Assembly (NCBI GenBank): GCA_027923505.1
Contig: BROI01000026.1
Coordinates: 186,001 to 250,000 of the forward strand
From: Mayamaea pseudoterrestris
Lineage: Eukaryota > Bacillariophyta > Bacillariophyceae > Sellaphorales > Sellaphoraceae
Reading direction: 5' to 3'
DNA length: 64,000 nt
Shown: in pieces, positions 1-9,233 of the stretch
Numbering within the stretch: the stretch's first letter is position 1
Layout of the letters: every line of letters starts with the position of its first letter
Translations under genes and position numbers: made by a program
The notes under the pieces: generated by a model
Seen by the model: only the letters and a program-made list of their open reading frames with translations
Told to the model about the DNA's origin: nothing
Database searches by the model: none

Positions 1-1528
1 CTTCCATTTGCAGCAGATCAATTTCCTCTTGTGCAGTCATTTCTCGCGGTAGGGCTTCCTCTTGCGCTAGAGTGGTTTCATCATCAACTTCATCGTCCGC
101 AACAAATTCATCAGATCCATCGTCGTCGTCCGCGTCATTATTTGCTGTGTCCATGAACGACATAATGTAATCCTCGTCTTGAACACCGTCGTCGTTGTAG
201 TCTCTATCGTGGCCATTAATTCGTTCTTGATTGCTGAACCGCACTCGCCTATGCCGCGATTCCGCTAAATCTTCGTCTGTATCCATTTGCTCGGGTGGTA
301 GCTCTCCGATAATAAGATCGGCATGCTCTCCATCAGATTCGGCTGCAAGACGCTGCAGAACTTGATCAATCGGCATGGTCGCCTCTTCCTGCAACATGCG
401 CAGCTCGATTGGATCCGGTTGAAACGACAAGATTGCGTCATCATCACCATCCATATTATTCTTGTCACAAGTAGATTGTTGTCCCTCTCGCTGCCGCAAT
501 ATCGCTCGTTCCTCCTGCTCGGCCTGCACCAAGGTTGTTTCATCGTCACTGGCATCGGACTCTTCGCTTGGCGCGTACGATTCATCGTCCGCCGACTCAT
601 CCGACGCTGTCGTTGATTCGCCATAAAGTATACTGTCATTGTCCGATTCCATCTGTTGTTGTTGCTGTTGTTTCTCCAACCGCGCGTAGTCTGTCACTTG
701 CAGTTTGGATCGTCGGGTTGATGTCGAGTCGGCCTTGGCCAAGGCCTGCTCAATCGTCAACACAGACAGACCATTTTCTCCTTTTGCATTACTGTTCGTC
801 AATGACGCCTTTGTATATTTTTCCGTCAGTTGCACTAACTGCACAAGCTGCTTGTTCATGGCCGCCGCCTGCGATCGTTGAAGTGACTGCTTTTGCTGCA
901 ACGAGATCAATCGATTCATCTTGTCCCACCATTGGCGCTGTATAAAGTCTCGTGATATTTTGGCCGCCAGTTTGCGTCGATTCAATTCAGCTTGTGCTAA
1001 TTGCTGCAAATGTCGGTGCTCCTGGCTAGCGTAGTGTTGTTTCATAGAAGCTGATAGCTGCTTGCGACGACTAACGTGTCGGGTACGTTCGCCCGAAAAG
1101 TCGGCAGCAAGCCACTGGAGCTCCTTAAGCATGAAGTCATGATGCGTATCAGTAATTCGCTCATATACTGGAACAATGTCGTCGTCATGCTGATTGATAT
1201 CTGCTGCAGAGTCTGCCGTGTTGATGTTTTGTGCCGCCGATGCTTCCGTCGTCTCTGCTCCTATTTCTTCTTCCTTTGCAGTAGAACCAGCACCATCCGC
1301 CGTTCCTTTATCCGTACTAGCAGTATCTATCGCACTATCCTTACTCACAGCTGACTGTTTCCTTCGCTTGGGAGGTGGAGGAGGAGGCGAAATAATCAAG
1401 CTAGCCAGCCTCGTCTTAAGGTGAGACTGAAGCTCGGCGAGCTGGTCGACCGAAAGCGTGGAGAAGGCGAGTAGTTCATCGTTGCTCGTAATTGTGACAT
1501 TGCTGGATTGACTTTTACGGCTGCTCAT
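1..1528 (-). CDS. SWR1/SRCAP-type chromatin-remodelling ATPase, N-terminal part (partial)
   Basis: Reading leftwards from the ATG at 1528 (MSSRKSQSSN...), the frame stays open to the window edge, so only about 509 N-terminal residues are present and the helicase domain lies outside. Around residues 120-200 is an HSA domain (ITDTHHDFMLKELQWLA, then a basic helix rich in Arg/Gln, ending RDFIQRQWW), the segment that binds actin and actin-related proteins in SWR1, INO80 and EP400-type enzymes. It is followed by long acidic stretches with two similar modules (DDETTL ... LQEEATMPIDQVLQ, and DDETTLAQEEAL ... EEIDLLQME). These resemble the acidic segment between HSA and ATPase in SWR1/PIE1, which in that family engages H2A.Z-H2B. 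Known role of the family: exchange of H2A for H2A.Z in the nucleus. A PPPPPPKRRK stretch near residue 50 could be a nuclear localisation signal. EP400/VID21-like proteins also carry HSA, so SWR1 is the best but not the only reading. Confidence 0.72.
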   Translation of the reverse strand, partial: MSSRKSQSSNVTITSNDELLAFSTLSVDQLAELQSHLKTRLASLIISPPPPPPKRRKQSAVSKDSAIDTASTDKGTADGAGSTAKEEEIGAETTEASAAQNINTADSAADINQHDDDIVPVYERITDTHHDFMLKELQWLAADFSGERTRHVSRRKQLSASMKQHYASQEHRHLQQLAQAELNRRKLAAKISRDFIQRQWWDKMNRLISLQQKQSLQRSQAAAMNKQLVQLVQLTEKYTKASLTNSNAKGENGLSVLTIEQALAKADSTSTRRSKLQVTDYARLEKQQQQQQMESDNDSILYGESTTASDESADDESYAPSEESDASDDETTLVQAEQEERAILRQREGQQSTCDKNNMDGDDDAILSFQPDPIELRMLQEEATMPIDQVLQRLAAESDGEHADLIIGELPPEQMDTDEDLAESRHRRVRFSNQERINGHDRDYNDDGVQDEDYIMSFMDTANNDADDDDGSDEFVADDEVDDETTLAQEEALPREMTAQEEIDLLQME

Positions 1529-1904
1529 GGCAAAAGACGAGACTTTTATGGTCGAACGTTTGCCAGTAAGAACGATGATGGATTGAATGAGCAAGATGCA
1601 AGATCGCGAAGCTGCTGCCTTGTTTGTGGTGCTTCGCGAGACGAAAGTCGTACCGGTATGTGTATGTCTTTTCAGTCCCGCTTTTGTAATCGTTTCGCGA
1701 TGCTCGACCATGCGCGATGGAACGAATCGCTGCCGAAGTAAGCCGCCAGTAGATTGTAGACATCACAACATCTTTTGTTATCAAAGCGATACTTCGAGAT
1801 AAAAATACTTGTGATAGTATTGCAAAGAAGGATTTACTCTACTGCAAGCTGAAAGAGCAGCTACGCTATCAACACAACGAGTACGAGTTACGATACCACC
1901 TGCA
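1529..1904. promoter_or_regulatory. Divergent intergenic region between the SWR1-like and SAR1 genes
   Basis: 376 bp lie between two divergent start codons, so this must hold both promoters and 5' leaders. Short open frames here have no family resemblance and overlap each other on both strands. No clear TATA box or repeat is visible. Confidence 0.5.
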
Positions 1905-2573
1905 ATGAGCTCGATTTACTCCACTCTATCATCCATATGGAGCTCCATACTCTACAAACTTGGATTATGGGAAAAGCAGGCAAGTCTCTTGGTCTTGGGT
2001 TTGGATAATGCCGGCAAGACGACTCTTTTGCATTCGCTTTCCACCGGATCACCGCACGAGCATCGAACCTTTCCACCCACGGATCGGCCTCGACTCGTGG
2101 AACGTTTTCGCTACAAGAATGTTTCATTCAAGGCATGGGATCTTGGAGGACATGAAGCTGTGAGACATTTGTGGAGTGATTATTACAGTGGAGATGACGA
2201 AGATGGAGGAAATACATCACCATCATCATCAATATCCGCCCTCTTGTTTCTCGTGGATGCCGCGGACGAGCCTCGACTTGAGGAAGCTGGCTATGAGCTT
2301 GACAATCTGCTGGCGTCACCGCTATCGAATGATGCAAGTGCTGGCGTCAGTCACCAAACGCAGCAATCCTCTCTGTATAATGTTCCCGTTGCTATACTGC
2401 TGAACAAGTGCGACTTGCCAACGGCCGTTTCATCCCAAGCTGTATGCGAAAAGATTGACTTCCAACGACTTGTGAGTATGCATGCGACGGACAAGATTGC
2501 CGTCTTTCGGATGTCGGTGCTGACTGGACAAGGTTATGAGGAAGCTTTTCGGTGGATTTATTCGTTCATATAG
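1905..2573 (+). CDS. SAR1: SAR1-family small GTPase (COPII coat assembly)
   Basis: A 222-residue protein of SAR1/ARF type. The N-terminus (SIWSSILYKLGLWEKQA) matches the amphipathic helix of SAR1, which inserts into the ER membrane, and lacks the glycine-2 myristoylation site of ARFs. Seen motifs: P-loop GLDNAGKT (residues 32-39), a switch I Thr in PPTDRP, WDLGGHE with the SAR1 catalytic His, NKCDL, and the SAR1-like end GQGYEEAFRWIYSFI. Known role: GTP-bound SAR1 recruits Sec23/24 to ER exit sites. Odd points: an acidic/Ser insert (GDDEDGGNTSPSSSIS) after switch II, and a Ser/Gln-rich insert before the NKCD motif, both absent from typical ~190-residue SAR1. No introns. The start is the first ATG and gives the expected N-terminal helix directly. 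Confidence 0.9.
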   Translation: MSSIYSTLSSIWSSILYKLGLWEKQASLLVLGLDNAGKTTLLHSLSTGSPHEHRTFPPTDRPRLVERFRYKNVSFKAWDLGGHEAVRHLWSDYYSGDDEDGGNTSPSSSISALLFLVDAADEPRLEEAGYELDNLLASPLSNDASAGVSHQTQQSSLYNVPVAILLNKCDLPTAVSSQAVCEKIDFQRLVSMHATDKIAVFRMSVLTGQGYEEAFRWIYSFI

Positions 2574-2899
2574 CGTATGGTCATGCTAATTTGTAACAGG
2601 TGAATGAAACGTTTATGATTCGTCGTCGTTTACTATGACAATTTGCTGCTTTAATGAACGTATGACACTATGTGCGTTTGCTCTTCGACAATGGAATGTT
2701 GAGAGTCGCGCCTGACTTCGCGTCGGCGGCCATGCACCTTCTACAACCCAAAAATACCTAGTGACACGTGTAAATAATTTCAGCAGAACAGAGCAACAAA
2801 TAATAAAGCTATTGCATTTTATTCTCCAGTACATTACATCTGTATATTCGTGATGACTCGATAGCGGCATGTCTGCCGCACTATCAGCAGTCTCAATTC
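2574..2899. other. Intergenic, convergent 3' ends
   Basis: About 326 bp between the stop codons of the SAR1 gene (plus) and the small membrane protein gene (minus). It should contain both 3' UTRs. AATAAA-like and ATAATAAAG strings occur around 2800. No gene is seen. Confidence 0.5.
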
Positions 2900-3385
2900 T
2901 TACGCCATTGATAAAAGGTCTGTTCCAACCGAAGAAGTTCCAGACGTCAAATCACGAGTATGGCGACGGTACGCGACAAGTCCAACAAGTACCAAGGCAG
3001 CTGCCGCCAACAAAGATGCCGTGGCGACGACGCCAGCCGAAGCACCGACACTCGACGCATCGCTTGAGTTTGTACGAACCGAGCTGGAAGCTGGATCCTC
3101 GCCAGCATCCGTCGAAGCATCAGTACTTCCATCGTATTTATCCTCGCTCCGAACAGCAGTACCCGTATCAACCGACATGAACAGTCCAAACGACATGCTG
3201 TAAGCGGAATACTGCTGCGTGGAATAATGGCTGCCAATGAGCTCTCGGACCATGAACTGGGTATCCTCGATTTCGAGCGCTTCGACATTGTCATTTGCCA
3301 ATAACGATTCTTTAAAGAAGTCAGACTCGGCAACAACCACTCCAGGCATACATATGGCAAACGCTACGGCGAAAAAAGTCTTCAT
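2900..3385 (-). CDS. Small type I membrane protein, unknown function
   Basis: Starting at the ATG at 3385 gives 161 residues with a clear signal peptide (MKTFFAVAFAICMPGVVVAES). The frame stays open further upstream, but the extra residues are Arg/Ser-rich and would hide the signal peptide, so this internal ATG is preferred. The mature part has a ~60-residue ectodomain with Tyr/Ser-rich sequence (STQQYSAYSMSFGLFM), an acidic Ser/Thr-rich linker, then one transmembrane helix (AGVVATASLLAAAALVLVGLVAY) followed by a basic stop-transfer YRRHTRD and a short Ser-rich tail. I recognise no family. It sits 224 bp downstream of the metallo-beta-lactamase gene on the same strand, each presumably with its own promoter. 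Confidence 0.7.
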   Translation of the reverse strand: MKTFFAVAFAICMPGVVVAESDFFKESLLANDNVEALEIEDTQFMVRELIGSHYSTQQYSAYSMSFGLFMSVDTGTAVRSEDKYDGSTDASTDAGEDPASSSVRTNSSDASSVGASAGVVATASLLAAAALVLVGLVAYRRHTRDLTSGTSSVGTDLLSMA

Positions 3386-3609
3386 GTTGATTGCAAAATC
3401 GACGTGGGTGTAGAATTGTGAAAGAAGATAGAGAGAAAGAACTCTCGTCCTTTTGAGTCGTACCGAAAGCGAAACAACGGTGCAACGCTTCGCCCTAGAT
3501 GAAGATCGAAGCATCGAAACATGTTTCAATGGGGCGTACACGACCACGGAGCGAAGTGTCGACACGCTGGAGACACCCATCTTTCCGCACCATTTTCGCA
3601 GAGCTAGAA

Positions 3610-6024
3610 TCAGGCTTCGCGCAGAAATGAGTCCAAAATACCAGGACCCACCTCAATAGACATGAGCTCATTTTCGTCATCACAAGGACTGATGGATCGC
3701 TGAAGCAAAACAGGTCTGTCCGCAGCGCAATTTGTAGGAAGTTGTGGTTCGCATTCCATATCGTCGACGGCGCGGCCAGTGGCACTAGTGCACAAGGGAC
3801 AAGTCAGAGGATCATGCTTCACCAGCTCGCCATGATTTATCCGCATTCGGGACGTATCAATAGGATGTGGTATAAAAGGGACAGGAGACGAGCATGGCAT
3901 GCACCACTGCGCTAAGCGGCCTGTCGGGATATCGTGAACACCATACAAAGTCCACTTGAGACACCCCAGCTCCACTTCGTCAACCGCACTCTTACTGATC
4001 TCAACATCCACACCTTTTCGCATCGTATTGTCACCATTATTTTCGGTCAGCTCAAGATCAAAACCTGACCTTGCATCACTATACGCCTTTGCTTCGCTCC
4101 AAAGCTGGATTAGTATATCCTTCACCCGCTCCCCACCTGTATCATCGGAAAGCAAGCCCAACCAGTGTAGTACCTTGACGAGTCGCTTTCTGTTGATAAT
4201 GATGCGGTCACTGGAGGATACCACCGGCGCAGGCACATTCATGGCTTTGCTATCCTTAAGTGTCATGGCTGCTGGAGCAGAACCGAGCAGCACCAGTCCG
4301 ACAAGACCCTTGTAAATGATTCGATCTGATGGCAACGTTTCCGGAAATGGGCGTCGAGTGATTGAAGGCACATCCATCGAATGCTGCAGCTGCTCGAGTC
4401 TATGAGCTGCCATTTCACCCGACAATGAACCAGTTTTGAGCTCATCAACTAAAGCTTGCAAATCATCGGCAAACATAGTGGCAAACACTGGTCTATCAAC
4501 GTCAGCCACATCCAAGTTCCATTGCGTCGATCGTGACAAAAGCTTATTGCTGTCTCCAATCGTCGTCACAGCCCTATTGACGTTGATGCTAGTGCTACCT
4601 TCCGGAACCTTAAATTTGGCAAAGTGACGGTGCCAGAATGCAACAGCACGGACGACAACTTCGCCCCGCGCCTTCAAACTTCTGTACACTGAATTGACGA
4701 GCAGCTCGCGTCTCAGCGTGGTCGGGGCCACTAGCAAATTTCCCGTCGAATGCGGCAGCGACCGACGATGCAGCGCGACATAGTAGTGCGATACCGTTTC
4801 GAAAAAGGCAGCTGGCGAAAGGTTCTTCCAACGAGAGCTTTCCGAGGGCTGTGTCAAAGAACGACCAACCAACTCCTTCGTGTATTCGTGGCCTGGCAGC
4901 ATCACGACTCGATCCGCAGTAATGCAATCAAAATTTTGTTCCGCACCGACGCTTCGCACCAGTAGCTCGGCAAAGCATCGTTCAATGGCATATTCCGACG
5001 AGTTGGCTCGAATAAAGGTTGACGGCTTCATTTTGTTAACTTGTTCGTCCTGCCGCGCATCGCCGTCGCTCTCAAAAGCTATTCCACTCCCTCCAGAAAA
5101 CATGGTATCACCCGTGAATAGAAAGGTAGATACTGGAGTTCGTAGGCAGTAGACTAGCGCACCCCTTGTATGCCCCGGCGTGCAAATGGCTTCCACCTTA
5201 ACAAGTCGACCCATGTCGTTGGTGCCGCTCACGGGCAGCGGAACAAGGTCGCCATTCGCCAAGGGATGCGTGCACCCAGGAACGCGCTCGACCGCTCCTC
5301 CAAACACATGCTGTACGCTTGGCAGTGCCTTTCGCAAGCCACGATTGCCCGCCGTATGATCGTGGTGCTTGTGCGTGCTCAAAATGGATTGAATATGAAT
5401 TAGCCGGCCTTGGTAATGGACGCGAGAAATGGAATCCAAGAGCAGCAAGATGGCTTCCGCATCTCCACAATCAATGACAAAGCCGACAATGACTTCTTCA
5501 TCTACTGCATTTGCTGGTAGACGTGGTAACTCTTGCACATGCTGATCCTCGCCGTTGATTTGTTGATTGTTCGTGCGTTCCCGTACATCTGCAGCCATAC
5601 TTTTCGGCAAGCATACAACCAAATATCCCAAATTATCTAGAAACTGAGGCAATGGATGAATAAAGATCCGATTCGTCACTTCAATTCTTGTTTCAATCGT
5701 CCGCGAATGATGCGCCTGCTGTTGATTGCTTCCGTGCCTGCCTGACCTCATAATAGTCTTGGCGAGCCGAATGTGAATCCATCGACCAATGGAAAGCGGA
5801 TATAGAAACTCAATGACAAAGGAGAAGCGATTCAAGCTCCATGACAATAAAAATGTAAATAGAAGCACCGGAAATCTCAAGATAAGTTGAAGCACCCAAA
5901 ACAACAGCATGCCAAGGATAACAAAAGCCGTCAAGGGTCGCATCAAGCAAGGATTGTGCCGCCATTCGCGAAGCATATACTTGAAGTCATCAACTAAATC
6001 TTGAAACCGATTATCAGGGACCAT
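3610..6024 (-). CDS. Membrane-anchored metallo-beta-lactamase (glyoxalase II-like) protein
   Basis: From the first in-frame ATG (6024, MVPDNRF) this encodes 804 residues. Two or three hydrophobic helices (about residues 30-75) precede a metallo-beta-lactamase domain with all expected metal ligands: THKHHDH (about residue 218), GH in CTPGHTRGA, the bridging Asp in FTGDTMF, and the late His in LPGHEYTKE. Order and spacing match glyoxalase II (hydroxyacylglutathione hydrolase), which hydrolyses S-lactoylglutathione. The C-terminal ~400 residues are unlike glyoxalase II and end with two CxxC pairs (WCMPC and CPLC), a possible zinc ribbon. The frame stays open upstream to an in-frame stop near 6210 without an ATG, and that stretch (codons from 6180) encodes a hydrophobic, signal-like segment. 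An unseen upstream exon supplying the true start is therefore plausible. Substrate unknown. Confidence 0.75.
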   Translation of the reverse strand: MVPDNRFQDLVDDFKYMLREWRHNPCLMRPLTAFVILGMLLFWVLQLILRFPVLLFTFLLSWSLNRFSFVIEFLYPLSIGRWIHIRLAKTIMRSGRHGSNQQQAHHSRTIETRIEVTNRIFIHPLPQFLDNLGYLVVCLPKSMAADVRERTNNQQINGEDQHVQELPRLPANAVDEEVIVGFVIDCGDAEAILLLLDSISRVHYQGRLIHIQSILSTHKHHDHTAGNRGLRKALPSVQHVFGGAVERVPGCTHPLANGDLVPLPVSGTNDMGRLVKVEAICTPGHTRGALVYCLRTPVSTFLFTGDTMFSGGSGIAFESDGDARQDEQVNKMKPSTFIRANSSEYAIERCFAELLVRSVGAEQNFDCITADRVVMLPGHEYTKELVGRSLTQPSESSRWKNLSPAAFFETVSHYYVALHRRSLPHSTGNLLVAPTTLRRELLVNSVYRSLKARGEVVVRAVAFWHRHFAKFKVPEGSTSINVNRAVTTIGDSNKLLSRSTQWNLDVADVDRPVFATMFADDLQALVDELKTGSLSGEMAAHRLEQLQHSMDVPSITRRPFPETLPSDRIIYKGLVGLVLLGSAPAAMTLKDSKAMNVPAPVVSSSDRIIINRKRLVKVLHWLGLLSDDTGGERVKDILIQLWSEAKAYSDARSGFDLELTENNGDNTMRKGVDVEISKSAVDEVELGCLKWTLYGVHDIPTGRLAQWCMPCSSPVPFIPHPIDTSRMRINHGELVKHDPLTCPLCTSATGRAVDDMECEPQLPTNCAADRPVLLQRSISPCDDENELMSIEVGPGILDSFLREA

Positions 6025-6180
6025 TGTGGATCTTATTCTTAGCCTGGCGAGCTGATTGCTTCGCTCGGGGATCGGGGATCGGAAAGACTGAGTGCGGTGA
6101 ATCGTACAAGTAGCAATCAATAAAGTCAGAACAAGCGAAAGCCTCAATGCTATACGAAGGATCACGGCAGTAACAAACAA

Positions 6181-6404
6181 ACCGACTACAGTTTGACTAT
6201 GTATGAACGTTTTGATTCACCCAACGGCAGGTAAGTTTGCGGCAGCCTATTCCGCCATGGACCATGGCGCATCCACGCGTGCAAAGATCAGCTCCTTTTT
6301 TTAGTGAGTACCGCTGGGATGTCGGGGTGAGGGATGTTTGAGTCCTCATCACAGAGCCATGCCCATGACTAATAGACACCAGAAAGCTATGAATATGATC
6401 ATTG
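6181..6404. other. Intergenic upstream of the metallo-beta-lactamase gene
   Basis: About 220 bp that should hold the 5' end of the minus-strand gene, possibly including an upstream exon. An acceptor-like CTGTAG on the minus strand precedes the open frame at about 6190. No independent gene is seen. Confidence 0.4.
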
Positions 6405-8680
6405 GAGTTGCTTTACAAGATGGAATGCCTAGCTGGTGCCTCACACAGTGGAAATGTGATTTATGCAATGTGTCAGAGTCTCAGTGGGCTGGAGCCATGC
6501 CTTTCAATGATCCATGCTTTCCAAATCAAGCCAGAATGGTGCTAACATCCTTATGTCAAGTGCGCTACAAGGTAAGGCAACTGGCTCATGTCTCTCTGGA
6601 CTGCGATGTGATTGGTGATAACTTGTCACCAGTCTCAGTCAGCAGCTGCCATCCCTTTCAAATGCCCATACCGTGAGCCATGTGTATGCCCAAATCAACC
6701 CAGAATGGTGCTAACATCCTTATTTCAGGTGCGCTACAGGATAAGTTGACTGGCTGGTGTCTCTGTGGACTGCAATGTGATTGGTGACAACTTGTCACCA
6801 GTCTCAGCCAGCAGCTGCCATGCCTTTCAAATGCCCATACCGTGAGCCATGTGTATGCCCAAATCAACCCAGAATGGTGCTAACATCCTTATTTCAGGTG
6901 CGCTACAAGATACGTCAACTGCCCATTATTGGTGACAACTTGTCACCAGTCTCAGTCAGCAGCTGCCATGCCTTTCAAATGCCCATACCGTAAGCCATGT
7001 GTATGCCCAAATCAACCCAGAAAATCAAGCCAGAATGGTGCTAACATCCTTATGTCAAGTGCGCTACAAGGTAAGGCAACTGGCTCATGTCTCTCTGGAC
7101 TGCGATGTGATTGGTGATAACTTGTCACCAGTCTCAGTCAGCAGCTGCCATCCCTTTCAAATGCCCATACCGTGAGCCATGTGTATGCCCAAATCAACCC
7201 AGAATGGTGCTAACATCCTTATTTCAGGTGCGCTACAGGATAAGTTGACTGGCTGGTGTCTCTGTGGACTGCAATGTGATTGGTGACAACTTGTCACCAG
7301 TCTCAGCCAGCAGCTGCCATGCCTTTCAAATGCCCATACCGTGAGCCATGTGTATGCCCAAATCAACCCAGAATGGTGCTAACATCCTTATTTCAGGTGC
7401 GCTACAAGATACGTCAACTGCATTGTGATTGGTGACAACTTGTCACCAGTCTCAGTCAGCAGCTGCCATGCCTTTCAAATGCCCATACCGTAAGCCATGT
7501 GTATGCCCAAATCAACCCAGATGCTAACATTTGGTCGCTAAAGACACTCCTGATTTTGCCAATTGTGCTGCCATGCCTTTCAAATGCCCATCGTAGCATT
7601 GATGCCCAAATCAACCCACAAATGGGCCAAGTTGTCTGGCTGGTGTCTCTGTGCACCGCAATGTGATTGGTGACAACTTGTCACCAGTCTCAGCCAGCCG
7701 CTGCCATGCCTTTCAAATGCCCATACCGTGAGCCATGTGTACGCCCAAATCAACCCAGAATGGTACTTACATCCTTATATCAGGTGTTCTACAAGATAAG
7801 TTAACTGGCTGATGTTTCTGTGGACTGTAATGTGATTGGTGATAACTTATCACCAGTCTCAGCCAGCAGCTGTCATGCCTTTCAAATGCCCATACCGTGA
7901 GCCATGTGTATGCCCAAATCAACCCAGAATGGTGCTAACATCCTTATTTCAGGTGCGCTACAAGATAAGTTGACAGACTTGTGGCTCCGTGGACTGCAAT
8001 GTGATTGGTGATAACTTATCACCAGTCTCTGCCAGCAGCTGTCATGCCTTTCAAATGCCCATACCGTGAGCCATGTGTATGCCCAAATCAAGTCAGAATG
8101 GTGCTAACATCCTTATTTCAGGTGCGCTACAAGAAAAGTTGACTGGCTGGTGTGTCCATGGACTGCAATGTGATTGGTGACAACTTGTCACCAGTCTCAG
8201 CCAGCAGCTGCCATGCCTTTCAAATGCCCATACCATGAGCCATGTGTATGCCCAAATCAACCCAGAATGGTGCTATCATCCTTATTTCAGGTGCACTACA
8301 AGATAAGTTGACAGACTAGTGTCTCCGTGGACTGCAAGATTGGTGACAACTTGTCACCAGTCTCAGCCACCAGCTGCCATGCCTTTCAAATGCCCATTTC
8401 GTGAGCCATGTGTAAGCCCAAATCAATCCAGAATGGTGCTAACATCCTTATTTCAGGTGCGCTACAAGATAAGTTGACAGGCTAGTGTCTCCGTGGACTG
8501 CTATGTGATTGGTGACAACTTGTCACCAGTCTCAGCCAGCAGCTGCCATGCCTTTCAAATGCCCATACCGTGAGCCATGTGCATGCCCAAATCAACCTAG
8601 AATGGTGCTAACATACTAATTTCAGGTGCGCTACAAGATAAGTTGACTGGCTAGTGTCTCTGTGGACTGCAATGTCACAC
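6405..8680. repeat. Tandem satellite, ~170-bp unit, about 13 copies
   Basis: Successive units share the strings 'gccatgcctttcaaatgccc', 'cccaaatcaacccagaatgg' and 'cttatttcaggtgcgctaca'. Unit spacing is mostly 163-179 bp, with shorter (148-150) and one longer (238) exceptions. Each unit carries an inverted repeat GGTGACAA, centre C, TTGTCACC. Variants are GGTGATAA with TTGTCACC, and GGTGATAA with TTATCACC. A 499-bp block (about 6533-7031) is repeated almost identically at 7031-7530, a higher-order repeat. The first units (6405-6530) and the last 60 bp are degenerate, as expected at array edges. Recurrent open frames of 60-70 codons inside simply repeat with the unit and are not genes. The same family reappears at 53.5-53.9 kb. 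Confidence 0.95.
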
Positions 8681-9233
8681 ATGAACGGTGATTTATCCAG
8701 TTGGATTCTTATTTGACTGTTATGACATGGGTGAGAATCTCTCTGCCAGCTGCCAGCTGCCAGTTGCCATAACGCTTGAAATCAACATATATGGATACTT
8801 GGATGATGCTTACAACTCCATTAAGGTTGCTTTTTAATTATGATTTGTTCATTGATTCAAGTAGCGCAGAGCTAAGATAATGACCATTAATTCCACCTAC
8901 TCAAATAAACTAACTTGCTAAACATGGCAAAAGTGCTTACCGTACTACATCGTAGACTTCATAATCAGGGTAATCATAAGCATGTCACACTCACCTTTAT
9001 TCTTTCGCCAAAGTTTAGCACACAGTCGATAGGGCACACACATCCGTTTCCAGTGCACATTCCTGCGGCTGTTTGCGTCAGATCCTGCCACGAGTGTAAA
9101 AATCGCAAATGCAAATCTGAAAAGTCGCAGCAGCAGACTCGACAAATGCGTCGATTTGACGCTTCGCAAACCCTTTCAATAACCACGACAATGAAAGCCA
9201 AGTACTATCCCTTGCTTCACTTGTCTTCATGAC
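8681..9233. other. Intergenic between satellite and CCCH gene
   Basis: About 550 bp with a short 'ctgccagctgccagctgccagttgcc' run at 8742, a small tandem of CTGCCAG. The rest is unique and AT-rich, and should include the 3' UTR of the CCCH gene. The open frames present have no recognisable family and lack support. Confidence 0.5.

Noticed and set aside
2900-3580. Full 226-codon reading of the small membrane protein from 3580
   Set aside because: The N-terminal 65 residues are Arg/Ser-rich and would place a strong signal peptide internally. The internal ATG at 3385 is the better start.
6658-6867. Recurring 69-codon minus-strand frames in the ~170-bp satellite
   Set aside because: They cover one unit plus part of the next and recur with the array. 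Identical copies are explained by the 499-bp duplication.
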